A stretch of 5,378 nucleotides of DNA from Acidobacteriota bacterium (GTDB lineage: Bacteria > Acidobacteriota > Terriglobia > Acidiferrales > UBA7541). Shown here one piece after another: positions 1 through 5,378 of the stretch. The DNA is taken from positions 24,720-30,097 of the forward strand of contig PLZZ01000079.1 in NCBI GenBank assembly GCA_003153585.1. Direction: 5' to 3'. The translations under genes and the position numbers were made by a program. The first letter of the stretch is position 1, and each line of letters begins with the position of its first letter. The notes under the pieces were generated by a model that was given only the letters and a program-made list of their open reading frames with translations, made no database searches and was not told where the DNA came from.

Positions 1-1196
1 GGCAGGCGGTAACGAGGCAAAACGAGAGTTAAATAGTAAGCCCAGGGAAAGACTACTGGAAAGACGGCGGCGGGAAACGCGTACACGCTACGGCGGCGGA
101 ATAAAATTACGATACCGAGCAGCGCTCCCATCGTGGCCATCACGTTGAAGAGCAGCACGAAACGAAACCACACAGACGGAACATTCAGCAAATCTTTCAC
201 CGGAGTTGGAGTGCCGCCGGACCAAACTGAGATAATACGATTTCCGATCAAATGTGCTTCGCGCGCGGGATGAGCGGTCATATATTCAACGGCTTGTTGC
301 TGCTTCTCCTGCATGTAGGCGGTTTCACCCATTTGGATGTATTTCGCACGCTCGCCCGTGTTGTAAATCGGGTGAAGCTCGGCGCGGAAGATGTCCTTGG
401 TGTCGTCGTTGTTCCCGAGCCACAACTGCAAACCAAACCCTGAACGGAGCGGTACGAAGGTGTGAAAGATTTCGTAGTTGCGGATCGTCCATGGCACGCA
501 ACACAAGACAACGATTCCGATTGAAAGTGCAAGGCGGCCGAACCAAGGGCGCCGCTGTTTGTGACTACGGTACGCCACCCAGCCGAGCAGAAGGGGCAGA
601 AGGGCTGCCAACGTGGCGTTGGTCATTAAGGTGATGCCCCAGAGCAGTCCGTAGGCGCACCAGTCGCGCACGCGGCTCGATTCAGCCAGCGCTAGTGTTG
701 CACAAAATATAGCGGCCACTAAGAGCGCCGAGAGCGATGCGTCCCACATGCTTTGTACTGGAATGAGGATTGCGTTGGGAAAAACGGCCCATAGCCACGC
801 GGCTCCCGCAGCTACGCCCACGCCACCGAGTCGTTCGCCGGCGAAGAAAATCGGCAAACAAGTTAGCGTGGCAAATAAAATGTTCAACAAAGCAGCAACG
901 ATAAATGAGTGGAATGTGTAGCTCCCGAAAGTGCGGAAAATGCCCGCAAGCAGCAGGGGATAAATCGGTGGAAGCCACGCTGTTGGGCCGGTATCCACGC
1001 GAAAGGGCGAACTGAACCCGTTTCCAACGGCGAGCGAGTGTGCAATGTTGCCGGATTCGAACAGAAACGGGACGACGGCGACGGCCTGCTGCGGATGCTC
1101 GTGAGTGTAATTCCAGAGATACCCGACCCTTAGGAGCAAGGCAATTGCGAGGATGATCCACAGCGACGTTGCCACAGCGCGAAAGCCTATTTTCAT
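1..1196 (-). CDS. GT39/PMT-like membrane glycosyltransferase, C-terminus cut by window edge
   Basis: The frame is open from an ATG at 1196 to the left edge (398 codons, no stop), so the C-terminus is missing. It encodes a polytopic membrane protein: hydrophobic segments lie at roughly residues 8-24, 76-90, 96-118, 124-144, 153-171, 182-207, 221-236, 346-365 and 372-393. Between the first two is a long polar loop with FESGNIAHSLAVGNGFSSPF and then GPTAWLPPIYP. That arrangement is typical of GT39/ArnT-like (PMT_2) transferases, which move a sugar from a polyprenyl-phosphate donor on the outer face of the membrane. In that family an acidic residue in the first loop is catalytic; E47 is the obvious candidate here (inference). 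A soluble stretch at about 250-335 precedes the last helices, and the visible end, PRYRL, resembles the family's conserved late motif. No other ATG lies in frame upstream before a stop near 1282. There is no clear Shine-Dalgarno. The acceptor is unknown. Confidence 0.85.
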   Translation of the reverse strand, partial: MKIGFRAVATSLWIILAIALLLRVGYLWNYTHEHPQQAVAVVPFLFESGNIAHSLAVGNGFSSPFRVDTGPTAWLPPIYPLLLAGIFRTFGSYTFHSFIVAALLNILFATLTCLPIFFAGERLGGVGVAAGAAWLWAVFPNAILIPVQSMWDASLSALLVAAIFCATLALAESSRVRDWCAYGLLWGITLMTNATLAALLPLLLGWVAYRSHKQRRPWFGRLALSIGIVVLCCVPWTIRNYEIFHTFVPLRSGFGLQLWLGNNDDTKDIFRAELHPIYNTGERAKYIQMGETAYMQEKQQQAVEYMTAHPAREAHLIGNRIISVWSGGTPTPVKDLLNVPSVWFRFVLLFNVMATMGALLGIVILFRRRSVYAFPAAVFPVVFPWAYYLTLVLPRYRL

Positions 1197-1254
1197 ATTG
1201 TAAATGTCGATATTCGATGTGCGGGCAAATCCAAAATTGTACGCAGTCCGGCAA

Positions 1255-1283
1255 ATTCTAGGTGCATCACAGGCCGGTCACAA
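1255..1283 (-). promoter_or_regulatory. Predicted sigma70-type promoter for the glycosyltransferase gene
   Basis: On the minus strand a TTGTGA (-35, bases 1278-1283) is followed by exactly 17 bases and then TAGAAT (-10, bases 1255-1260). These match the sigma70 consensus at 4 of 6 and 5 of 6 positions. Transcription would start near 1248 and leave an untranslated leader of about 50 bases before the ATG at 1196. Nothing else in the intergenic stretch 1197-1393 fits as well on this strand. This is a consensus match only, and housekeeping promoters of the suspected phylum may differ. Confidence 0.45.
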
Positions 1284-1393
1284 TCACTTTCTCTTCGCGC
1301 GAAACTGGGGATGCCTGCACTATACTAGCAGCGCGGACGGCGGTCGCGGCCAGAGCGCTGGCTGCCGATCGCGATTCGCGCGGAATTACTTCC

Positions 1394-1549
1394 ATGCGCA
1401 AGAAAAAGCTCGGAATAAGGATTGAGAAGGAAGCGCGCCGCCGCGCGCGAGCGGGAATTGGCATGCCACCAGCGGCGCGGCTAATCCCCGACAAGCGCAA
1501 TAAACCTCCGAAACACAAAAAGACTCCGTTGGATTCAGGAAGAGCTTGA
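1394..1549 (+). CDS. Small, very basic hypothetical protein (51 aa)
   Basis: This short frame encodes 51 residues with 9 Lys, 9 Arg and 1 His against 4 acidic residues. It opens with MRKKKLGIRIEKEARRRAR, a probable amphipathic basic helix, and continues with a Pro-rich basic half containing MPPAARLIPDKR and KPPKHKK. No cysteine, signal peptide or membrane segment is present. The regular composition, and my recollection of similar tiny proteins (KKLGIRIEK... / IPDKRxKPPKHKK) in Acidobacteriota, suggest a real gene. A plus-strand terminator 30 bases downstream (1579-1603) supports transcription in this direction. The frame stays open upstream to a GTG at 1262, but residues before M1394 are low-complexity Ala/Arg and look non-coding. 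The ribosome binding site is weak (GGAA about 10 bases before the ATG), and a possible -10 (TATACT, 1321-1326) lacks a good -35. Function is unknown; binding to nucleic acid or the ribosome is a guess from charge alone. Confidence 0.55.
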   Translation: MRKKKLGIRIEKEARRRARAGIGMPPAARLIPDKRNKPPKHKKTPLDSGRA

Positions 1550-1578
1550 GTCTGGTTTCCTCTGTCTCGCCGGAGTCA

Positions 1579-1603
1579 TAGGTTCACACGGAACCTAGTT
1601 TTT
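1579..1603 (+). terminator. Rho-independent terminator, plus-strand direction
   Basis: A perfect 7-bp stem (TAGGTTC at 1579-1585 pairing with GAACCTA at 1591-1597) encloses a 5-base ACACG loop and is followed by G and five T residues (1599-1603). The T tract lies only on the plus-strand side, so it would end transcription of the small basic gene and not of the redoxin gene, whose stop codon begins 7 bases further right on the other strand. The stem is short and the T run modest, so efficiency may be moderate. Confidence 0.6.
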
Positions 1604-1609
1604 CGAGCC

Positions 1610-2104
1610 TCAGCCGTGTTTAGTTTCGGGAATCACTTCTCCGCGTTTGAAGAGCGGCTCGGCTGGTTTGCCGACGGCGTGCGCCGCTTGCGCCGCCATT
1701 GCCTCCAGATCGGTTTTGGAGAACCCTACACTGGTTGATTGTATTTGTCCGTCTGAACTGATCCAAAACATGGTCGGCACGTTGGTCAAGCCATACTGAT
1801 TTGACACGGGGTAGCCGTGCTCATCGATTAGCGCGGGAAATTGCACGTCGTATTCCCGGCAGAAATCACGAGTGTCTCGCTCGTCGTCCTGCGAAATTCC
1901 CAGCAAAGAGAATTTCGCGCCGCCATACTTCTGATGCAAACGTTCAAGGAACGGCATGGTGAACTGGCACGTCGGGCAGCTAACCTTGAAGAACGCAGCG
2001 AGGACTGGGCCCCGCTTCAATGCTTCGGCGAGCGATAGTCTCTTGCCGCTCAAATCTGCCAGAGAAATCGGCGGAGCGGTTTTTCCGCGCGGTAAAGCCG
2101 CCAT
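1610..2104 (-). CDS. Thioredoxin-fold redoxin (AhpC/TSA or TlpA-like) with CPTC active site
   Basis: This 164-residue protein has a single thioredoxin-like domain. After an N-terminal APPISLADLSGK strand-loop comes a beta strand ending in the CPTC redox site (C43 and C46, in FFKVSCPTCQF), then LLGISQDD, and a VPT segment with the expected cis-proline (P110). A third cysteine, C82, lies in the helix after the redox site. Two cysteines in CxxC point to a thiol-disulfide reductase or a Bcp/TlpA-like peroxidase; the sequence alone does not decide which. No signal peptide or membrane anchor is seen, so it is probably cytoplasmic, unlike secreted TlpA/ResA. An in-frame ATG 45 bases upstream (2149) would add 15 residues, but those codons include the GGAGGG that serves as ribosome binding site for the ATG at 2104, so the shorter start is preferred. 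The gene lies 85 bases after the VWA gene on the same strand; co-transcription is plausible but unproven. Confidence 0.88.
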   Translation of the reverse strand: MAALPRGKTAPPISLADLSGKRLSLAEALKRGPVLAAFFKVSCPTCQFTMPFLERLHQKYGGAKFSLLGISQDDERDTRDFCREYDVQFPALIDEHGYPVSNQYGLTNVPTMFWISSDGQIQSTSVGFSKTDLEAMAAQAAHAVGKPAEPLFKRGEVIPETKHG

Positions 2105-2110
2105 AGTTTT

Positions 2111-2116
2111 CCCTCC
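2111..2116 (-). promoter_or_regulatory. Strong ribosome binding site deciding the redoxin start
   Basis: GGAGGG on the minus strand lies 6 bases before the ATG at 2104. It is the best Shine-Dalgarno in the window and falls inside the codons of the longer alternative frame that starts at 2149, which is the reason for choosing the shorter protein. Confidence 0.75.
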
Positions 2117-2189
2117 GCGAAGTGTCCGTATGTAATTTTTAAAACCCATGTGCCACCGATCGATTTCCTAAATGACGGCTGAGTCAGGC

Positions 2190-3464
2190 TCAGTGGATAT
2201 TCCGTGTTTTCTTTCCCACGTAATCCATCAGCAGGTACTGCCCAAGAGTGTACGGCGTGGTGAAGTATGCCTTGCCGCGGCAGAGCTCCGTAATTTTCTG
2301 CACGAAGTGGACGAGACTGTAATCGCTGGCAAGCATAAAGGTGTTGATCAGAATGCCGGCGCGTTTGCACTTTGCCACTTCCTCGAGCGTTTGCGTAACC
2401 ACGAGCGGGTCGAGCCCGAAGGCATTCTTGTAAATGCGGCCGTCCTCGAGCGTCAATGCCGAGGGCTTGCCATCCGTAATCATGATGATCTGGCGCATGT
2501 CCTTCTTCTGTCGCGACAAAATTCTCTGCGCCAAACGCAGTCCTTCGCGCGTATTGGTGTGGTACGGTCCCACCTGCACGCGCGCCAGTTTGCCCAGAGG
2601 AATTTCCTCCGCGCTGTCATGAAACAGCACGCAGTGCAGCGAATCGCCCGGATATTGCGTGCGAATCAGGTGCGAGAGCGCCAGCGCGACGCGTTTTGCC
2701 GGAGTGAACCGGTCCTCTCCGTACAAAATCATACTGTGGCTGCAATCGAGCAGCAGAACGGTGGCGCAGGAACTCTGGTATTCGCACTGGTGCACCATCA
2801 GGTCGGGGTAATCAAGCTCGATAGGAATGGTCGCGCCATTGCGCTGCACGGCATTGAAAAGTGTTCCGCTAATGTCCATGTTAAGGGTGTCGCCGAATTC
2901 ATACTGCTTCGAAGAGCCGCCAGACTCCACGCCGGTGGCCAGATCGCGCGTGTCGTGCCGGCCAAAGCTGCTCTTGCCCAGCGAGGCGAGTAGATCCTTC
3001 AGGGTTTTGAAGCCGAGAAAATCGAGGGCCTTGTCGGTGATCTCAAATCGGGCTTCCGTGTGAGGCTGCTGTTCTCCAACTTGGCCACCAGGTGTTTCCG
3101 TGGGAGGCGGCGTGACCTGTGCTGTCTGGTTCGGCTGCGAAATGTAACCTTCCGCTTCCATGCGCTGGATGATCTGCTCGATCAGGTCGCGCAACTCCTG
3201 GTTTTGCGACAAGTCCGGATTCTGGAGCATTTGTTCCATCATCTCGGGCGGCACAAGGTCGCCTTCTTGCAGAGCGTGCAAAATCGCCTCGCGCAAGTCA
3301 TCCATGATTTGCTCGCGCGAACGCTCGCTGTCCATCTCATAAATCCCATACTGAGATTCAAACCCACTTTGAAGCAGGTAGTCCGAGAGGCGACTCATCA
3401 ATTCTTGAAGGTCGATGTCGTCTGCGGCGCCGGGCGCGTATTTTGAATAGCGAACGTATTTCAT
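2190..3464 (-). CDS. VWA-domain protein, partner of the adjacent MoxR/Mg-chelatase-like ATPase
   Basis: This 424-residue protein has three parts. Residues 1-108 are mostly helical and charged, opening with [12 protein letters not shown]. Residues 109-137 form a Gln/Pro/Thr/Gly-rich flexible linker. A basic helical stretch leads into a von Willebrand A domain at about 232-415. The metal-binding MIDAS is complete: D240-x-S242-x-S244 in LLLDCSHSM, a Thr at 303 or 305 in YHTNTREG, and D331 in MITDGKPS, so it should bind Mg2+ or Mn2+ and a client carboxylate. The opening RYS-KY..G resembles, from memory, COG4867 VWA proteins such as mycobacterial Rv0959, which sits beside a chelatase-like ATPase (Rv0958). 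No signal peptide or membrane segment is visible, so it is cytoplasmic. GAGAG lies 6 bases before the ATG. The gene begins 19 bases after the ATPase stop, which indicates one operon and a joint complex. The client is not identifiable here. Confidence 0.9.
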   Translation of the reverse strand: MKYVRYSKYAPGAADDIDLQELMSRLSDYLLQSGFESQYGIYEMDSERSREQIMDDLREAILHALQEGDLVPPEMMEQMLQNPDLSQNQELRDLIEQIIQRMEAEGYISQPNQTAQVTPPPTETPGGQVGEQQPHTEARFEITDKALDFLGFKTLKDLLASLGKSSFGRHDTRDLATGVESGGSSKQYEFGDTLNMDISGTLFNAVQRNGATIPIELDYPDLMVHQCEYQSSCATVLLLDCSHSMILYGEDRFTPAKRVALALSHLIRTQYPGDSLHCVLFHDSAEEIPLGKLARVQVGPYHTNTREGLRLAQRILSRQKKDMRQIIMITDGKPSALTLEDGRIYKNAFGLDPLVVTQTLEEVAKCKRAGILINTFMLASDYSLVHFVQKITELCRGKAYFTTPYTLGQYLLMDYVGKKTRNIH

Positions 3465-3483
3465 ACAATTCTCTCAGCGAAAT

Positions 3484-4971
3484 CTAATTGAACTGCCGTC
3501 GCGGCATCCGGCTGGATGGTTCGCGAGGATCGCGCGGCTCGGAAGTCTTACGGGCATCGGCGAAGTAGCCGCGCTCTTCGCTACGGCTAATGCGTTTATG
3601 CGCCCACAGCCCTTCGAGAATGAACTCCGCCGCACTGGTGACGACGGCAGGATCGTCCTTTGCGCCCACATCGAGGGCGGGCAGATTGTCAAAGAGTCCT
3701 TGGATTTTTTTGAGTTGCGCCATCAGCTCCGCACTGGAAGCGTTCACAGGCACCTTGAGTTCGCCGCCGAGTTCGAACCACTGCACCACGGGTTGGAAAT
3801 TTGCGCCGGTGAAATACTTGGTGAAAGTCTTGCCCACTGCTGCGCGAATAAGTTCGCGCGCTATATTCTCGGCCCCGCGAAGCTCGCCCTCGTACTCCAA
3901 TTCAAATTTGCCGGTCATGGAGGGAATCGCGGCATACACGTCCGAAACGCGCGCGATAGCCTTGGAGTCATGGCTCCGTATGGCCCTTTGTTCCGCGCTG
4001 CTCAGCACGTTTTCGAGTGTGCTGATCGGGAGGCGCTGGCTCACGCCCGACCTGCGGTCAATGCGCTTATCCTCGCGGGCCTGGAATGCAATTTCCTCCA
4101 CCACCTCGCGAATGTAATCCGGCAATTCGGCGGTTCGTTTGGCCTCACGCTTGGTCCATGACTCCTGCGTTGTTATGGACATGCCTTCGGCGAGCGTGGC
4201 GGGATAATGTGTGCGAATCTCAGAACCGATGCGATCTTTCAGCGGCGTGATAATTTTCCCGCGAGCAGTGTAGTCCTCAGGGTTCGCAGTGAACACGAGG
4301 AGAACATCGAGAGCCATGCGGACCGGGTATCCCTTAATCTGCACATCTCCTTCCTGCATGATGTTGAAAAGGCCGACCTGAATCTTTCCGGCCAGGTCCG
4401 GCAGCTCGTTGATGGCGAAAATTCCGCGATTGGCGCGGGGAAGCAAGCCGTAGTGAATAGTCAATTCGTCGGAAAGATTTCGGCCGCCGCGGGCGGCTTT
4501 GATGGGATCAACGTCGCCAATCATGTCCGCGATCGTCACATCCGGAGTGGCTAGCTTTTCCACGTAGCGGTGCTCGCGGCCGAGCCAGCCTACAGGCGTA
4601 GCGTCTCCTTCGGACGCAATGCGTTCGCGGCAAGCGCGGCAGAGCGGGGCGTAAGGATTGTCGTGAATCTCGCAACCTTCGACGACAGGCACCTGCGCGT
4701 CCATGAACCCGGACAGTCCGCGCAAGATCCTCGATTTGGCCTGCCCGCGCAGGCCAAGCAATATGAAATGGTGGCGTGAGAGTAGGGCATTGATGATTTG
4801 CGGGATCACCGTATCGTCGTAGCCGTGCAGACCCGCGAAAAGCGGCTCGCCCTTTTCCATCTTCTGCAGCAGATTTTCGCGCAGTTCTTGTCTCACCGAC
4901 CGGTGCGCGACTTTCTCTTCCGACCAATTGCTTCGGCGAAGTTCGCCCAGAGTCTTTGGCAGCGAAGTCAT
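3484..4971 (-). CDS. MoxR/magnesium-chelatase-I-like AAA+ ATPase with Cys/His insert
   Basis: This 495-residue ATPase has a Walker A GLRGQAKS (73-80, K79). Its Ala before the Lys is typical of the MoxR branch (GxPGxAKT). Walker B is GIFAINEL (183-190), with N188-E189 where most AAA+ proteins have Asp-Glu. Sensor 1 is TAN (N230), R247 in LKDRIGS is the likely arginine finger, and R313 in SGVSQR the likely sensor 2. Between Walker A and Walker B lies C100-x2-H103-x7-C111-x2-C114, which could hold zinc. A helical lid follows, and the last 30 residues are charged and probably disordered. Such ATPases form hexamers that act with a VWA partner, here the next gene, to remodel or metallate clients. 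The generic label 'magnesium chelatase' is not supported by any chlorophyll or cobalamin gene in view. The ATG at 4971 is the only one in frame after an upstream TGA. Its ribosome binding site is weak (GGGG 5 bases upstream). Confidence 0.9.
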   Translation of the reverse strand: MTSLPKTLGELRRSNWSEEKVAHRSVRQELRENLLQKMEKGEPLFAGLHGYDDTVIPQIINALLSRHHFILLGLRGQAKSRILRGLSGFMDAQVPVVEGCEIHDNPYAPLCRACRERIASEGDATPVGWLGREHRYVEKLATPDVTIADMIGDVDPIKAARGGRNLSDELTIHYGLLPRANRGIFAINELPDLAGKIQVGLFNIMQEGDVQIKGYPVRMALDVLLVFTANPEDYTARGKIITPLKDRIGSEIRTHYPATLAEGMSITTQESWTKREAKRTAELPDYIREVVEEIAFQAREDKRIDRRSGVSQRLPISTLENVLSSAEQRAIRSHDSKAIARVSDVYAAIPSMTGKFELEYEGELRGAENIARELIRAAVGKTFTKYFTGANFQPVVQWFELGGELKVPVNASSAELMAQLKKIQGLFDNLPALDVGAKDDPAVVTSAAEFILEGLWAHKRISRSEERGYFADARKTSEPRDPREPSSRMPRRQFN

Positions 4972-5026
4972 GAGGGCCCCATTTATTCCAAGAAGATGCG
5001 GCGCCGGAAATCAGCGCTTGAGACTC

Positions 5027-5032
5027 ATTATA
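5027..5032 (-). promoter_or_regulatory. Candidate -10 element for the ATPase-VWA operon
   Basis: A perfect TATAAT lies on the minus strand in the 101-base gap between the LON-domain gene and the ATPase gene, about 55 bases before the ATPase ATG. No convincing -35 lies at the right distance: the hexamers at 16-18 bases spacing match TTGACA poorly. There is also no TG extension. It could support a promoter that needs an activator, or be chance. No terminator is visible after the LON-domain gene, so read-through into the ATPase operon is also possible. Confidence 0.35.
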
Positions 5033-5072
5033 GAGGAACGCGACGCGCGAGCATAATTTCGTTTGGCGGGAC

Positions 5073-5378
5073 CTAATTTAGGCCGTGGCCGTTTCCGCCT
5101 GCAATTTTCCGCAAGCGCTGCCTTTGCGCCAGTTGTGGCAGAAGCTCGTTGATTCGGAGCAATAGAAAAGCCTGGCGAGCGCTCTCTTCGGGAATCTCAA
5201 GCAGGTTCTGTTTCGCCTCCAGCTCGAGCGGCAAACGCGCTGCCATTTGGAATGCAAGTGAAAGCTCGGTGTCGCGGCTGGACACGACCCAAGGCTGGCC
5301 GAAAACAAGGTTGTGGCAGATCTGAAACCGTTCGATCAATTGTGCTTCCTGCTCGGAATCTTGGGGAAGAATATCTTC
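5073..5378 (-). CDS. LON substrate-binding-domain protein (C-terminal 101 residues, start outside window)
   Basis: The frame is open at the right edge and ends at a TAG (5073-5075), so only the last 101 residues are seen. The segment LSLAFQMAARLPLELEAKQN followed by LLEIPEESARQAFLLLRINE fits the end of the LON N-terminal (substrate-binding, PF02190-type) domain: a helix, the LP-L-x-x-KQ-LLEI turn, and a final helix. The protein stops soon afterwards with a basic stretch and GNGHG. It therefore lacks the ATPase and Ser-Lys protease domains of Lon and is a stand-alone LON-domain protein, a class whose role is largely unknown. A TTG at 5339 is in frame, but the coding pattern continues upstream of it to the edge, so it is not the start. 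An 11-base palindrome (CCTAATTTAGG, 5072-5082) overlaps the stop codon but has no T tract. The ATPase gene follows 101 bases downstream on the same strand. Confidence 0.8.
   Translation of the reverse strand, partial: EDILPQDSEQEAQLIERFQICHNLVFGQPWVVSSRDTELSLAFQMAARLPLELEAKQNLLEIPEESARQAFLLLRINELLPQLAQRQRLRKIAGGNGHGLN

Noticed and set aside
64..99. Direct repeat ACGGCGGCGG at 64-73 and 90-99
   Set aside because: It falls inside glycosyltransferase codons for Arg/Ala-rich stretches (FRRRS and FPAAVF) and is explained by codon use, not by a repeat element.
682..1254. Minus-strand frame of 190 codons overlapping the glycosyltransferase
   Set aside because: It is an out-of-frame reading of the same strand. 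Its product is rich in Arg, Cys and His and has no membrane segments, while the frame from 1196 gives clean transmembrane helices and family motifs.
1321..1326. TATACT as a -10 element for the small plus-strand gene
   Set aside because: No acceptable -35 hexamer lies 16-18 bases upstream and there is no TG extension. I kept it only as a remark under that gene.
1522..1577. GACTCCG ... CGGAGTC inverted repeat (1522-1528 with 1571-1577)
   Set aside because: The 7-base arms are 42 bases apart and the left arm lies inside the small gene. It may fold in the transcript, but the compact hairpin at 1579-1603 explains termination better.
2169..2195. Inverted repeat CTGAG-TCAGG-CTCAG around the VWA stop codon, as a possible terminator
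   Set aside because: The stem is only 5 bp and no T tract follows in the minus direction, so it gives no support for termination before the redoxin gene.
2172..2993. Long plus-strand open frame of 273 codons
   Set aside because: It lies antisense to the VWA gene, whose frame encodes a complete MIDAS domain. The plus-strand translation is rich in Arg/His/Ala with no recognisable motif, as expected of a shadow frame.
3484..4971. Calling the ATPase and VWA genes chlI/chlD (or bchI/bchD) magnesium chelatase
   Set aside because: The fold is related, but there is no tetrapyrrole gene nearby, and the Walker B and Cys/His insert differ from the chlorophyll enzymes. A MoxR-VWA type pair of unknown client is the safer description.

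Overview
The window looks like a piece of a bacterial chromosome. The best guess is an Acidobacteriota (Terriglobia-type) genome. This rests on the overall look of the proteins: a GT39-like transferase with a GPTAWLPP-type loop, a stand-alone LON-domain protein ending in GNGHG, a MoxR/Mg-chelatase-like ATPase with an N-E Walker B, and a tiny very basic orphan protein. The taxonomic call is inference from recalled family resemblance, not from a search.

Layout from left to right. Bases 1-1196 (minus strand) hold most of a polytopic membrane glycosyltransferase (GT39/PMT-like) whose C-terminus lies outside the window. It is preceded by a plausible sigma70-type promoter (1255-1283). Bases 1394-1549 (plus strand) hold a candidate 51-residue, strongly basic protein, followed by a Rho-independent terminator at 1579-1603 that works only in the plus direction. 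Then four minus-strand genes run toward it: a partial LON substrate-binding-domain protein (5073 to beyond the right edge), a MoxR/Mg-chelatase-I-like AAA+ ATPase (3484-4971), a VWA-domain protein with an intact MIDAS (2190-3464) and a thioredoxin-fold redoxin with a CPTC site (1610-2104). The redoxin gene and the small plus-strand gene converge on the terminator. The small gene and the glycosyltransferase diverge from 1197-1393.

The core is the ATPase-VWA pair, 19 bases apart and almost certainly one operon. In better-known cases of this pairing (RavA-ViaA, NorQ-NorD, CbbQ-CbbO, Mg chelatase I-D) the AAA+ ring remodels or loads metal into a client that the VWA protein recognises through its MIDAS. 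This ATPase carries a Cys/His cluster between Walker A and Walker B that could bind zinc, and an Asn in place of the usual Walker B Asp. No chlorophyll or cobalamin gene is in view, so the common label 'magnesium chelatase' should not be taken as its function. The redoxin follows after an 85-base gap with its own strong ribosome binding site and may be co-transcribed. The upstream LON-domain gene is separated by 101 bases that include a perfect TATAAT, so the ATPase operon may have its own promoter.

I found no RNA genes, CRISPR array, insertion sequence or phage gene. The most unusual items are the Cys/His insert and N-E Walker B of the ATPase, its association with a redoxin, and the small basic orphan protein.
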